From NCBI GenBank assembly GCA_026418195.1, contig JAOABU010000063.1, positions 1-64,000 of the forward strand: a DNA stretch of 64,000 nucleotides, in the 5' to 3' direction. The number at the start of each line of letters is the position of its first letter. Positions within the stretch are counted from its first letter, which is position 1. This DNA is from Spirochaetota bacterium. Lineage in GTDB: Bacteria > Spirochaetota > Spirochaetia > DTKZ01. This document shows positions 19,944-29,931 of the stretch, piece by piece. The position numbers and the translations under genes are program-made. Below the pieces are notes generated by a model that ran no database searches, was not told where the DNA came from, and saw nothing but the letters and a program-made list of their open reading frames with translations.

Positions 19944-20846
19944 TTACGGTTTCCAAAGTTGTGGGGGGTATTCCCCGGAGGCAATCAATTGATTGATCTT
20001 TTCTTTCACAACGGGCTTGTCAGCTTGGTACGTAATCCCAAACCAGGAGGAAGTAGAAGGAAGAACCTTCACCCGAATCTCCTTCCGTTGCACCAGTTTC
20101 CCTATCACCCGAGGAATATAACATTCCGACTTTGGATCTTTTCCATCTGTTTTTAGGAAATCAAGAAACTCACGCTCGATTAACGGAAAAAGGGATGGGG
20201 TGAATCCAAACATGTTCATGGAAGCGAACTCTTTTCCCGTGAACGTTCCAGGTTGGGAAGGTTCGATACTCTCGATTTTACCGTTCTTTTTTATGATCTT
20301 CACGTACTCTTCTACGGAGAGCAGATACCCAGCCGAGTCCACCGAGCAGATACCCCGACTTACACTGCCATGCTCTGAAAGAGTATTTTCCAACCGGTAC
20401 CCAACCAGGGCAAAGTCTTTAGAGTCTACAGGCAGCTGGGAAAGGTAGGACTGAAGGATCTCGTACGCATTCCGACCATAAAAATCATCCGCATTGATCA
20501 CCGCGAATGGATTCTTCACTACCTCCCGAACCCGGAGGATCGCATGGGTCGTACCCCAGGGTTTCGTACGTCCTTCAGGTATCGAGAACCCAACAGGGAT
20601 ATCTTCCAGTTCCTGGTAGACAATTTGATAGGGAACATTGGAAAAACGCCCCTTGCAGAAAGCTCGGAAATCTGCATCGATAGACTGTCGTATAATGAAC
20701 ACCACATCCTGGAATCCGGCCCGAAGGGCATCGTACACTGAATAGTCCAGTAGCGCTTCTCCGCTGGGACCTACAGGATCGATCTGTTTGATTCCCCCAT
20801 ATCGGGAACCCATTCCAGCAGCCATTACCACTAAAGTAGGTTTCAT
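19944..20846 (-). CDS. Sugar-phosphate nucleotidyltransferase family protein
   Basis: A 300-residue nucleotidyltransferase of the GT-A type. The N-terminal LVVMAAGMGSRYGGIKQ is the NTP-binding signature (GxGxR and a Lys), and FAVINADDFYG holds the metal-binding Asp pair. The enzyme would join a sugar phosphate to a nucleotide, but the substrate cannot be read from sequence; UTP-glucose-1-phosphate uridylyltransferase and related enzymes share this pattern. The start at 20846 gives the family-typical MKPTLVVMAAG; an in-frame ATG 27 nt earlier would add a nine-residue extension, and a GGAGG sits at that upstream position. It lies 45 nt after the methyltransferase stop on the same strand. Confidence 0.82.
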   Translation of the reverse strand: MKPTLVVMAAGMGSRYGGIKQIDPVGPSGEALLDYSVYDALRAGFQDVVFIIRQSIDADFRAFCKGRFSNVPYQIVYQELEDIPVGFSIPEGRTKPWGTTHAILRVREVVKNPFAVINADDFYGRNAYEILQSYLSQLPVDSKDFALVGYRLENTLSEHGSVSRGICSVDSAGYLLSVEEYVKIIKKNGKIESIEPSQPGTFTGKEFASMNMFGFTPSLFPLIEREFLDFLKTDGKDPKSECYIPRVIGKLVQRKEIRVKVLPSTSSWFGITYQADKPVVKEKINQLIASGEYPPQLWKP

Positions 20847-20891
20847 ACGGTCTATATACAGGAAAACCTCCATTCTCGCAAGCGATTCCAG

Positions 20892-21671
20892 CTACGGGTG
20901 AGCTTTCCATGCGCAACCAAGGTAGCATAAACCTGTATATTTAGTGGTGTGGCATTTAAAAAACTTGCACAGTTTCTCATACCCAATTTGTTGTTTAACC
21001 CTTTTTCTAAGGAGAAGAATATGATAGAGAAAGTTCCATCCCGGCATAATTCCCACGATTTCCTTTACCTGAAATCCCAAAGCTTTCAACGTCTTTAGAA
21101 GTTCCTCCGGTTTGATAAAATTTTCCCAACAATGTATGTTTCTGGGAATGATGCTGGTAAACTCACATTCCTGTAAGAGAAACACCACCACAAAGAAACT
21201 GAGTAGAGTTCTATTGATGGTTTCGAAAAATAGCCACCCCCCTGGTCGTAATACTCGTTTCACTTCTTTTAGCACCTCTTGGTAATCGTTCATGTGTTCT
21301 AAGACATCACAACAGAACACTATGTCGAAGAAGGAATCAGGGAAAGGAATCCTCTCTCCTATACCTTCTAAGTATTCAATACGCAGACCGATCTTTTCCG
21401 CATGAGAACGTGCAGCTTCCAAACTAGCTAAAGAAGGATCTATCCCTACTATTTTCAACCCGTACTTGGCAATTTCCTCTGTGAGAAATCCACCCCCGCA
21501 TCCCACATCTAGCACCTGTAACCCTTCAAAGGATAGGTACTCCATTCCTAAATGCTCCAATACATACTGTAAACGAAGAGGATGCACTGTATAACGGATC
21601 AGCATCAAAGGGCTGTCCTCTCCTGACCACCAGTGTTTTGCTTCCCTATCATAAAACTTATTGTCTATCAT
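20892..21671 (-). CDS. UbiG-like SAM-dependent methyltransferase
   Basis: A 259-residue class I methyltransferase. The SAM-binding motif VLDVGCGGGFLTEEIA and the following GIDPS acidic loop are clear, followed by DIVFCCDVLEHM and LRPGGWLFFETINR. The order and the start (FYDREAKHWW) resemble UbiG/Coq3, which O-methylates quinone precursors, but treponemes generally lack that pathway, so the substrate is uncertain. I chose the ATG at 21671 for the family-like length; longer reading is open to 21785 but runs into the divergent gene. It is followed by the nucleotidyltransferase on the same strand, so a joint role in making a modified surface sugar is possible. Confidence 0.82.
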   Translation of the reverse strand: MIDNKFYDREAKHWWSGEDSPLMLIRYTVHPLRLQYVLEHLGMEYLSFEGLQVLDVGCGGGFLTEEIAKYGLKIVGIDPSLASLEAARSHAEKIGLRIEYLEGIGERIPFPDSFFDIVFCCDVLEHMNDYQEVLKEVKRVLRPGGWLFFETINRTLLSFFVVVFLLQECEFTSIIPRNIHCWENFIKPEELLKTLKALGFQVKEIVGIMPGWNFLYHILLLRKRVKQQIGYEKLCKFFKCHTTKYTGLCYLGCAWKAHP

Positions 21672-21738
21672 TCCTTGCCCTTTAGATCCTGTTCCTAGTA
21701 TATTTTCGGATATGATCCTGTACAACCCCGAATGTACT

Positions 21739-22725
21739 ATGCCGTTAATTGATTTTGGCATCCTCATTCCTATCCAGTACGACAAGCAGGAACGGGTATT
21801 TCAAGCTTTAAAAGAAGGTACATTAGCTCGGTTTCCTGAATCCCAGTGGCATCGAGTTCCTTCCTGTACCGGGATCAAGCGAGAAGATCTTCTCCGAGTA
21901 CATACTCCTTCCTATGTAGATAGATTGTTTTCTCCTGCTGTTGAAAAAGAAGCCCTTCGAACGTTTGAACTAGTAGATTCTAACGGCACCTTTCATCGGT
22001 ATGATCCGTCCCAAGCAAAACGTCCTTTATCCGATCTGCTTACCCGGGCACTCGCCATTGTCCAGGGCACTTATGAAACCTGTCTAACCGCTCTTGAAAA
22101 AGGATTCGCCTATTTCCTAGGAGGAGGGATGCACCATGCAGTTCCAGACTACGGGTCTGGTTTCTGTTTGGTGAACGATCTCGTGATCGCTCTGAGAAAG
22201 ATCCAGGACGAGGGCAAAATCCAACAAGCATGGATCATCGATGTGGATGCTCATAAAGGGGATGGAACCGCAGTGATTACCTATGGGGACCCTACTATCC
22301 GAACTTTGAGCATACATATGGCCCATGGCTGGCCTTTAGATGCTCCTGAGTATGATGTTCAGGGAAGGTACAATCCTTCCTATACCCCCAGCGATATCGA
22401 CATTGGAATCGACTCGGGTGAAGAGCCCCTCTACACAACGAAACTGAAAGAGGGATTGTATCGATTGGAACAATTCGGTCTACCAGACCTCGCCCTAGTA
22501 GTGGATGGATCGGATCCGTTTGAAAAGGATGAATTGGAGTCCACACGACTTCTCGCTCTTTCCGAAGAGACTCTATTAGAACGGGACTTGCTGATATATA
22601 GGTTTCTCACCGAACGGAACATCCCTTCTGCATGGGTTATGGCCGGAGGATATGGGAAGGAGTCCTGGAAGATCTATGTGAACTTTCTTGGAACAGTCCT
22701 CCCTGAAAGGTTATCGCATAATTAA
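21739..22725 (+). CDS. Histone deacetylase superfamily protein (acetylpolyamine amidohydrolase type)
   Basis: A 328-residue zinc-dependent deacetylase fold. The motifs are GGGMHHAVPDYGSGFCLVNDLVIA (the catalytic His pair), DVDAHKGDGT (zinc-binding Asp and His) and VVDGSDPFEKDE (third ligand Asp, then the usual DP). In most family members the second motif is DxHHGxG; here the second His is Lys, a change seen in some bacterial members. Bacterial relatives deacetylate acetylpolyamines, acetoin-related or other small amides, and the substrate here is unknown. It is divergent from the methyltransferase, and its TAA directly abuts the stop of the convergent gene at 22726. Confidence 0.85.
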   Translation: MPLIDFGILIPIQYDKQERVFQALKEGTLARFPESQWHRVPSCTGIKREDLLRVHTPSYVDRLFSPAVEKEALRTFELVDSNGTFHRYDPSQAKRPLSDLLTRALAIVQGTYETCLTALEKGFAYFLGGGMHHAVPDYGSGFCLVNDLVIALRKIQDEGKIQQAWIIDVDAHKGDGTAVITYGDPTIRTLSIHMAHGWPLDAPEYDVQGRYNPSYTPSDIDIGIDSGEEPLYTTKLKEGLYRLEQFGLPDLALVVDGSDPFEKDELESTRLLALSEETLLERDLLIYRFLTERNIPSAWVMAGGYGKESWKIYVNFLGTVLPERLSHN

Positions 22726-23874
22726 TTAGGATCCCATCCATTGGGAAGGTTCTGGCCAATCAACGCGTTTCTGTTGGAAAATCTTCAAGGGATCTATTAG
22801 CACAAACAGAGGTTCCCCTCCCAATAGAATAGAAGGGACAAGTTTCCAATCAGCTGCTAGTTCCGCTTCGTGTCGATCGACCCAGATAGCCCCCCAGTTA
22901 CCCCTGCCCCCTGCGCGGTAGAGCACCATAAGAAAAGGATCTTCCCCTACAGAGCGTCGAACTCCCACAAGTCTTGTTTCGTAACCTATCCGAGTCAGCA
23001 CATCATAGAAGAGGAGTGCCTTTTCCTCATCTCTCCCTTTCTTACGCACGATAAGTTCTTCTGGAACTTGGAATCCTCCGATATCTCCAGGTTCTAAGAT
23101 CCGATTCACCTCGTTCCAGAGGTTTTTAGAGAAACTGCCCGCTAAACGATGCACCCTGAGAATGAAGGAATGATACGCCGATTTATTCACTTGGATGGGT
23201 CTATAGGATACTAAAGGAAGGGAACTTTCTGCCTCTACCCTATCAGGAAGGTTCTGTAAAAGACCACAACCATCGTGGATTCCCAACAAAGGCTGAAAAG
23301 TGTCCCCGACCAACGTAGCTGCCAAAAGGACCTCGTCGAACGTGATGGTATCAAGCCAAGGCTCGAAGATATTTTCTGCAGCATGGATCCGTACCACATA
23401 GTTCTTCTGGTACGCCTCCCGTACTTCTCTTCGGTTGGTAGGATCCTTTGCATAGGTGCGATCGATTAACGCAAAGATCTTTTCATTTGGTTTTTCTAAC
23501 GAAAAGGAAACCTGCAATCGAAGGGACGGATCGAAGTACGTATAGACTGTACGATTCCCTCTCTTCTCCCCCCAAATCCAGCTAGGATCCATCCAGCGTT
23601 CTTGGAAGCCTTCCAGAAACTTTCGCAACCCTTGTTCTATCTTGGCATCCACTAGAACTGCAGTGAGAGCCCCATCTGGGTCTGCTACAGAAAGGGTACG
23701 AGCAGAAGTGAACTCGTGAAAAGAAACAATACGCACTCCCTGCCGTTTCCACGATTTACCAAAGTCCCTAGGGGAAGCGTCGGAATAGATCATCACTCGA
23801 TCCTCTTCTCCGCTCCAGAGGGGAAATGGATCAACTATAAGAAAGGTTAAAAGGAGCAATACTATCTGTGCCAT
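22726..23874 (-). CDS. Hypothetical exported protein
   Basis: A 382-residue protein with an N-terminal hydrophobic signal (MAQIVLLLLTFLIVDPFPLWSG) and then no further membrane segment, so it is probably periplasmic or outer-membrane associated. I do not recognise the family. The C-terminal part (KALLFYDVLTRIGYETRLVGV, about residues 275-300) is reminiscent of transglutaminase-like folds, in which a Cys and a conserved His/Asp would be expected, but the Cys is not evident. It is convergent with the deacetylase-fold gene with no gap between stops. Function unknown. Confidence 0.7.
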   Translation of the reverse strand: MAQIVLLLLTFLIVDPFPLWSGEEDRVMIYSDASPRDFGKSWKRQGVRIVSFHEFTSARTLSVADPDGALTAVLVDAKIEQGLRKFLEGFQERWMDPSWIWGEKRGNRTVYTYFDPSLRLQVSFSLEKPNEKIFALIDRTYAKDPTNRREVREAYQKNYVVRIHAAENIFEPWLDTITFDEVLLAATLVGDTFQPLLGIHDGCGLLQNLPDRVEAESSLPLVSYRPIQVNKSAYHSFILRVHRLAGSFSKNLWNEVNRILEPGDIGGFQVPEELIVRKKGRDEEKALLFYDVLTRIGYETRLVGVRRSVGEDPFLMVLYRAGGRGNWGAIWVDRHEAELAADWKLVPSILLGGEPLFVLIDPLKIFQQKRVDWPEPSQWMGS

Positions 23875-23989
23875 TCAGCTATACTATAATTCCATCCCTC
23901 CTACCAAGCAAGGGGACAACGGATGGTTTGTGGAATGCTCTGGTGACAAAAGACTTGCTTCGAACCTAGGGTTTTACTACATTTAGGCC

Positions 23990-25408
23990 ATGGAACTTAC
24001 CTTCTGTTCTAAGGGTGCAGCGTTAGAGGTTACTGGATCTCGGCATTTTCTATCGATCAATGGGCAGCGGATCCAAATAGATTGTGGGGCTTTTCAGGGG
24101 AAACGAAAAGAGACAGAGGAAAAGAACCGAAGTGGATTCGAGAATGTAGAGCAAACTTCTGCTCTCATCCTTACCCATGGACATTATGATCACTGTGGAT
24201 TGATCCCATACATGGTTAAAAAAGGGTACAAGGGAAACATCTATACCACTCCTGCATCCAGGGATATCGCTTCCCTTATCATGATGGATTCGGCTCACAT
24301 ACAGGCTAGGGATAAGGAATACTTAGAAAAACAGGCCCGCAAGAAAGGAGAACCTTTCTCCTGGGAACCCTTGTATACAGAACAAGATGTGGTACAGGCC
24401 ACAGAGTTGTTTGTTGGATTTTCCTACCATCGACCCTTCTACATCCTTCCCGGAGTAATGGCAGAGTTCTTCGATGCAGGCCATATTCTAGGGTCTGCCC
24501 TTGTGCTTCTCACCCTTCAGAAGGGGGCTGGATGGAAGGAAAATCTGAGAATCCTATTCACAGGAGATTTAGGAAGAAAAGGCAAACCCATCATACGGGA
24601 TCCCGAACCCGTACCCGCCCCTGACATCATTGTTCTGGAGGGGACCTACGGAGACAGACTCCACGATACGCAAGAGGAAGTTCTATCGAAATTGGCAAGG
24701 ATCGTGAATGAAACAGTGGATCGAGGAGGAAAACTCCTTATTCCTGCCTTTGCCGTGGAACGAACACAAGAATTGGTTTACCTTCTCCACTTGCTGGTGG
24801 ATGGGAAACAGATTCCAGATATTCCCATATACGTAGATTCACCCATGGCTACCAACGCTACCACCATATTCCAGGTGCATCCAGAATGTTACGATCAAGA
24901 GATACACGAGGCTTTCCTCAAGCATCACAAGAACCCTTTCGGGTTCAACAATCTGCATTTCGTTACCAGTGTGGCAGAATCCAAAGAACTGAACAAGCTA
25001 AAAATACCTGCCATTATTATTTCCGCGGATGGAATGTGTGAAGCGGGTCGTATCCTTCACCATTTAGCCAACAACATCCAGGATCCAAGAACTACCCTAA
25101 TGTTCGTCGGGTATACCGCAGAACATACTTTGGGACGAAGAATCCTTTCGGGTCAAAAAGAAGTGAAGATCTTCGGAGAAACCTATACGGTCCGCGCCAA
25201 AGTAGAAGAGCTTTCAGCCATGAGCGCCCATGCGGATTATAGAGAAATCGGAGAATACCTACAAGCTTTAGATACAACCTACCTTAAATCGATTTACTTG
25301 GTACATGGTGAGCAAAGTGCATTGGATCATCTCTCTGGTTACCTGGAATCCATGGGATTCCCGAAACCAAAGATCGTTAAACCGGAACGAGTGTATTCTT
25401 TAATATAG
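23990..25408 (+). CDS. Beta-CASP metallo-beta-lactamase-fold RNA nuclease
   Basis: A 472-residue protein of the MBL/beta-CASP family. The metal site THGHYDHCG (about residues 59-67), the later DAGHILGSA and FTGDLGR, and the beta-CASP motifs IPAFAVERTQE, ISADGMCEAGRI and SAHADYREI are all present. Relatives include CPSF73/Ysh1 and bacterial RNases that cut or trim RNA. It has no KH domain, unlike archaeal aCPSF1. It starts immediately upstream of the membrane PIG-L gene (18 nt), so the two are probably cotranscribed, though no functional link is obvious. Confidence 0.9.
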   Translation: MELTFCSKGAALEVTGSRHFLSINGQRIQIDCGAFQGKRKETEEKNRSGFENVEQTSALILTHGHYDHCGLIPYMVKKGYKGNIYTTPASRDIASLIMMDSAHIQARDKEYLEKQARKKGEPFSWEPLYTEQDVVQATELFVGFSYHRPFYILPGVMAEFFDAGHILGSALVLLTLQKGAGWKENLRILFTGDLGRKGKPIIRDPEPVPAPDIIVLEGTYGDRLHDTQEEVLSKLARIVNETVDRGGKLLIPAFAVERTQELVYLLHLLVDGKQIPDIPIYVDSPMATNATTIFQVHPECYDQEIHEAFLKHHKNPFGFNNLHFVTSVAESKELNKLKIPAIIISADGMCEAGRILHHLANNIQDPRTTLMFVGYTAEHTLGRRILSGQKEVKIFGETYTVRAKVEELSAMSAHADYREIGEYLQALDTTYLKSIYLVHGEQSALDHLSGYLESMGFPKPKIVKPERVYSLI

Positions 25409-25426
25409 ATAGTATAAGGAATCGGT

Positions 25427-26929
25427 ATGCTGTATCTCTTGGCAGGCCTCAGTTTCACCGGTATTACAGTCTTATATATTGTGTATTTCCTACCGAAAAG
25501 AAAGTTCCCTTCACGGTTTCGTGCTATCACTGAGAAACGTATGCACTTCTTTCTCTATATCCATGGGAAATGGAATAGAGAAATTCTTCTGCCCTGGAAA
25601 GAAGTTCGAATGGGGATAGATCCCGACTCGGACTTTTCTTTTGCTGTGTTGGAGGAACTCCTAGCAACTTCCTTCCGTGATCTACCCTCGCACGTCGTTC
25701 TATCCCCTACCGATGAGTATCTTCGAGTTACCGCTGATCGTCCCCTCTTAATCCAAGGGGTAGAACGATCTTCGGGATGGCTCAGGGTGAATGGCATTCT
25801 TCGGTCGGGACCTGTGAAGCTTGTATTTAAAGGACCTCTGGAAGTGAGAGAACGGGTGCCTGTGAAGCCTTCTTTAAAAGCTTGGGTGAATTACTACGGT
25901 CCTGGAGCAGTGAGTGCATCACTTGCACTCTTATTCATAGGGATGGGTCTGTATTCCTTTGGTTCTTCTAAGGCAAACAATGCTTTTTCACCTACCCCTA
26001 TAGTCTCAACTCCTGCTTCCCCTACTTCGAATCCTGAGCAGATCCCTTTACCTTCGAGCCCTGGGATTGACCAAAGTGTATCTACGAACGGTTTGGCTTC
26101 CATCGCTCAACGTCCTTCTATGAAACCGGAACCTCAAAAAGAACCTCTCCCTGATTTTCCAGACTCTCTATCTATCGTAGAACCAGGAGGGAAGATCCCT
26201 AACACATCGATCAAAGTACTTTTCGTGCATGCCCATCCGGATGATGAGTCCATTGAATTCGGAACCCTCATGGCCTTATGCAAAAGGCAAGGGATCCCAA
26301 CCGCTACCGTTCTATTCACCGATGGAGAGGGAGGGATCTTTTCCAAAGAGTATTCTGGTCCCCGAACCTCGTTACGGGAGATCCGCATCCGGGAAGCTGC
26401 ATGGGCCTTGAAAACGTTGGGAAGTTCTGTTTATATCCGGCTAGGACTATCCAATCTACCCTACAATGGGATTCGTGACGAACAGAAACCGATAGAGGTA
26501 CTCCAGCGATGGAGTTCATCCAAACCAATCGATCGAATGGTAGAAATACTCCTAACTCTTAAACCAGATATTGTTGTATCTCCAGAAGAGCCTTCCAAGG
26601 CACGAAAACATTTCGAGCATGAGGCAACAGCCTTGATCGTATGGAAAGCTATCGAACAAGTAAAACGATTGGGTAACTCCTTTCCTAGAGGATACCTCCA
26701 AAGCTTAGATCCTCGGTTTCCCATGGATCGAAAAGGGAAGCTCTCCTTCCCCCGCTCCCAAGCAAAGGATCTTCAACGAACCGCTCTCTCCTTTCATCGA
26801 ACACAGGCAGACGCTTTTTACTTCGGGGTACAGAGGATAGAAAAGTATCCCGAGGAAGAGTACAAGCTGAAGTTTTGGGATCTACTGGAAGATCCCCTTC
26901 TCTATTTCATGGGAAGAGCGGTACAGTAG
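25427..26929 (+). CDS. Membrane-anchored PIG-L family deacetylase
   Basis: A 500-residue fusion. A membrane segment at residues about 1-22 is followed by a roughly 110-residue beta-rich domain (about 35-150), a second membrane segment (VSASLALLFIGMGLYSFG, about 163-180), and a Ser/Pro-rich linker (about 185-255). A PIG-L/LmbE deacetylase domain then follows, marked by the zinc site AHPDDE near residues 268-273 and TDGEGG. PIG-L enzymes remove the acetyl group from N-acetylglucosamine-type sugars. Two N-terminal membrane segments would place the beta domain on one side and the enzyme on the other or the same side depending on topology. I do not recognise the first domain; it has a loosely FHA-like spacing. 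Confidence 0.8.
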   Translation: MLYLLAGLSFTGITVLYIVYFLPKRKFPSRFRAITEKRMHFFLYIHGKWNREILLPWKEVRMGIDPDSDFSFAVLEELLATSFRDLPSHVVLSPTDEYLRVTADRPLLIQGVERSSGWLRVNGILRSGPVKLVFKGPLEVRERVPVKPSLKAWVNYYGPGAVSASLALLFIGMGLYSFGSSKANNAFSPTPIVSTPASPTSNPEQIPLPSSPGIDQSVSTNGLASIAQRPSMKPEPQKEPLPDFPDSLSIVEPGGKIPNTSIKVLFVHAHPDDESIEFGTLMALCKRQGIPTATVLFTDGEGGIFSKEYSGPRTSLREIRIREAAWALKTLGSSVYIRLGLSNLPYNGIRDEQKPIEVLQRWSSSKPIDRMVEILLTLKPDIVVSPEEPSKARKHFEHEATALIVWKAIEQVKRLGNSFPRGYLQSLDPRFPMDRKGKLSFPRSQAKDLQRTALSFHRTQADAFYFGVQRIEKYPEEEYKLKFWDLLEDPLLYFMGRAVQ

Positions 26930-27003
26930 GTCCATCTTCCTGGACAGAGGAAGATGAAAGCACCCTGCTTGAATCAATTCTAAGAACTTCATGAAATCAT
27001 CGG

Positions 27004-27028
27004 GGGGCTCTTTGCAGAGCCCCCTTCA
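27004..27028. terminator. Terminator between convergent genes
   Basis: GGGGGCTC and GAGCCCCC enclose TTTGCA to make an 8-bp GC-rich stem. It sits between the PIG-L gene and gnd, which converge. Neither strand has a long T run, so it is weak, but the position suits both. Confidence 0.5.
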
Positions 27029-27068
27029 AACCCTTACAGGATAAACCAGCTCACTGGAACTGAGGGTA

Positions 27069-28526
27069 TCAAACTACGTAGGTGCCTGCGGAAACCTTTC
27101 CGCCCGTTCCTGTCCAATTAGTATGGAAGAACTGTCCTCGAGGTTTGTCTACCCTCTCGTAGGTGTGAGCACCGAAGTAATCCCGTTGGGCTTGCAGAAG
27201 GTTTGCGGGCAGGCGTTCACTCCGGTATCCGTCATAGAAGGCCAACGCGGTTGAGAAAGCGGGAACAGGTATACCGTTAAGGGCCGCAACGGACACGACC
27301 TTACGCCAGGAAGGTTCACACTTTTTAATGATCTTGCGGAAATATTCATCCATTAAAAGGTTGTTCAGATTTGGATTTCGATCGAAGGCTTCCTTAATTC
27401 GTCCAAGGAACACGCTTCGGATGATACACCCCCCTCTCCAAACTAGGGCGATCCCACCATAGTTCAGGTTCCAGTTGTACTCTTTGGCTGCTTCCCTCAT
27501 CAGCATGTACCCCTGGGCGTAACTTACAATCTTCGAAGCCAGAAGAGCTTTTCGAATGTCCTCCACGAACTCTTCCTTGTTCCCTTCAAATTTAGGCTTT
27601 GGCCCCTTAAGTACCTTGGATGCTTCTACTCGCTCATCCTTCAAAGCGGATAGACATCGAGCGTACACCGCTTCTGCAATAAGGGTAATAGGAATCCCCA
27701 ACTCCACCGAACTAATTACTGTCCATTTCCCCGTTCCTTTCTGACCGGCGGTATCGAGGATCTTATCCACCAGTGGTTTCTTATCCTCATCCTTGAAAGC
27801 AAGGATATCCCGAGTGATTTCGATGAGATAACTATTCAACTCACCTTTGTTCCATTCCGCAAAGACTTTGTGCATGTCCATTGCTTTATACTTCAACAGG
27901 GTACCCATTAGATGGTAAGCCTCGCAAATGAGTTGCATATCTCCGTACTCGATTCCATTGTGTACCATCTTTACGTAATGTCCTGCTCCATCCTGCCCAA
28001 TCCAATCGCAACAGGGTTCACCTTCGGGGGTTTTCGCAGCAATGGCTTGGAAGATCTCTTTCACCAAGGGCCAGGCTTTTGGGTTTCCCCCGGGCATCAG
28101 GGATGGGCCATGGCGTGCTCCCTCTTCTCCTCCAGAGACACCGGTGCCGATGAAGAGAATTCCTTTTTCCTCCAAATACTTGGTCCGTCGGATGGTATCC
28201 GGATAGTGAGAGTTGCCCCCATCGATAATAAGGTCTCCTTTCTCTAGGTGGGGCAGAAGGAGTTCAATGAACTCATCCACCGCTTCCCCGGCCTTCACCA
28301 TGAGCATGATTTTCCGAGGCCTAGTTAAAAGGCTTACGAACTCTTCTATGCTTTTGGCTCCGTAAATGGTGGAACGACCTTTCGCTGCATCGTTTAAAAA
28401 CTCATCCACTTTCGACACGGTTCGGTTGAATACTGCCACTTTGTACCCTTTATCGTTCATATTGAGTACAAGGTTTTGCCCCATCACAGCCAACCCGATC
28501 AACCCGATGTCCGCTTTTCCACTCAT
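27069..28526 (-). CDS. gnd: 6-phosphogluconate dehydrogenase, decarboxylating
   Basis: A 485-residue enzyme oxidising 6-phosphogluconate to ribulose-5-phosphate, CO2 and NADPH in the pentose phosphate pathway. The [17 protein letters not shown] Rossmann start, [26 protein letters not shown] and [19 protein letters not shown] motifs of the long (about 470-residue) class are all visible. The ATG at 28526 has GGAGAAGG three bases upstream; earlier frames lack a ribosome site. It is downstream of larA on the same strand (37 nt gap). Confidence 0.97.
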   Translation of the reverse strand: MSGKADIGLIGLAVMGQNLVLNMNDKGYKVAVFNRTVSKVDEFLNDAAKGRSTIYGAKSIEEFVSLLTRPRKIMLMVKAGEAVDEFIELLLPHLEKGDLIIDGGNSHYPDTIRRTKYLEEKGILFIGTGVSGGEEGARHGPSLMPGGNPKAWPLVKEIFQAIAAKTPEGEPCCDWIGQDGAGHYVKMVHNGIEYGDMQLICEAYHLMGTLLKYKAMDMHKVFAEWNKGELNSYLIEITRDILAFKDEDKKPLVDKILDTAGQKGTGKWTVISSVELGIPITLIAEAVYARCLSALKDERVEASKVLKGPKPKFEGNKEEFVEDIRKALLASKIVSYAQGYMLMREAAKEYNWNLNYGGIALVWRGGCIIRSVFLGRIKEAFDRNPNLNNLLMDEYFRKIIKKCEPSWRKVVSVAALNGIPVPAFSTALAFYDGYRSERLPANLLQAQRDYFGAHTYERVDKPRGQFFHTNWTGTGGKVSAGTYVV

Positions 28527-28563
28527 ATCCCTTCTCCTCCCATTCCTATTGAAATTGATACGA

Positions 28564-29871
28564 TTATACACCGGTACGGGTACCGGCTTCAAATGTTTTG
28601 CGGTAAGCCCAAAGTCCCACCGCAGGATTTGACACAAAGTATACCCGTTCTCCCGAGGGGAGTTCATTCCACCCATCCTTTAGTTGACTCGGATTATACT
28701 TTTTCAAAGCTTCTTCCAGGGGACGATACAGAAACCCTACCCCTTCGATCTCTTCCTTTGTTAAGTGCCCTGGACAATAGGTGATGGAAAACCGCCCCTC
28801 CGAGGAACCATGGATCAAATGAGCGGCTGCACTGAGGTTTTCCTTTAGATCTTTGTTCCTCTCTACCTGGGTGAGGGTATATGGGGTGCCTCTATAACCA
28901 TACTTACGGATCAAACCATCGATGGTCTTATCCTCCCCAAACTCCCGTAAGCCGGGTGCTAATACAATCAGTTCCCCTTGGTCGGCCAAGGCCATGCGGG
29001 TTCGGTAGATACTTTTGTTTCCCAACCAAGTGCTCCGGTATTCGCCTGGATCTAAATACACGATCACTTTCTGAAGCGGTTCTTCCAGCATCGTGATGTT
29101 CACCTCTGCTGATAGGTCCGCTGCCCGTTCGTAGCATTCCTCATCATCCCCGATGAAAAGTCCCCGAAGAGCCAACTTCCCATCGTTGTCTCTTCCGAGT
29201 ACGGTAAGTACATACAGGATAGGGAGATCCTTAGCGAATTTCTTTGAAGCATAGTTCAACACATCCCGAACAGGAGTACGCTTCCTTCCCATGATCCGTT
29301 CCATCCCATACACGGCCCCTAAGAAATGACTCTTGTTGATCCCTTCCTGTCCTCCTGTGCCGACAAACACGTTTTTATTGTAATTAGCCATCCCAATCAC
29401 TTCATGGGGGACCACCTGTCCGGGTGAAAGGATCAGATCGAACCCGCCCTTTACCAAAAGGGTGTTCACCTGAGCAGGCCAATCGTACTCCACCCGTCCT
29501 TCGGAAACCTGGGCTACGTACTCAGCCGGTACCACTCCCAAAGTGGTGAGATCCTTCCTCCAGTTATGGACCCGAAAAAGACTCTTGGGGGTAGTACCAA
29601 ACATCAATTCGATTTCCGCCTCTGTGAGAGGAACATGGGTTCCCAAAGCAGGGAGGATATCCGTTAACCGATCCCTATAGTAGCGCCAGGCAAAGTTAGT
29701 AATTTCCCCTGCTCTGGAATGTAAACGGGTGATATCCGGAGGAATCACTAAGACCTTTTTCTTTGGCCCTAAGGCACGAAAGGTCTGCTCCAGAGCCCCT
29801 TCCATCTCTTCTTTCGTAATGTTCTCGGTCTGGGATCCTTTGGCATAATACAGCATACCGTATTCTTTCAT
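28564..29871 (-). CDS. larA: LarA-family nickel-pincer hydroxyacid racemase/epimerase
   Basis: A 435-residue DUF2088/LarA protein. Readable family motifs include [51 protein letters not shown] and [15 protein letters not shown]. LarA proteins use a nickel-pincer nucleotide made by LarB, LarC and LarE, which are not in the window. Members include lactate racemase, malate racemase and a D-gluconate 2-epimerase, so the cotranscription with gnd favours a sugar-acid substrate over lactate (inference). The ATG at 29871 has a GGAGG about ten bases upstream; another ATG lies immediately after that site and is too close. Confidence 0.85.
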   Translation of the reverse strand: MKEYGMLYYAKGSQTENITKEEMEGALEQTFRALGPKKKVLVIPPDITRLHSRAGEITNFAWRYYRDRLTDILPALGTHVPLTEAEIELMFGTTPKSLFRVHNWRKDLTTLGVVPAEYVAQVSEGRVEYDWPAQVNTLLVKGGFDLILSPGQVVPHEVIGMANYNKNVFVGTGGQEGINKSHFLGAVYGMERIMGRKRTPVRDVLNYASKKFAKDLPILYVLTVLGRDNDGKLALRGLFIGDDEECYERAADLSAEVNITMLEEPLQKVIVYLDPGEYRSTWLGNKSIYRTRMALADQGELIVLAPGLREFGEDKTIDGLIRKYGYRGTPYTLTQVERNKDLKENLSAAAHLIHGSSEGRFSITYCPGHLTKEEIEGVGFLYRPLEEALKKYNPSQLKDGWNELPSGERVYFVSNPAVGLWAYRKTFEAGTRTGV

Positions 29872-29931
29872 AGATCCCATTCCTCCGTCAACAGTAGAAG
29901 GAAACCCCAGAAACCATTACATTAGAACTAT

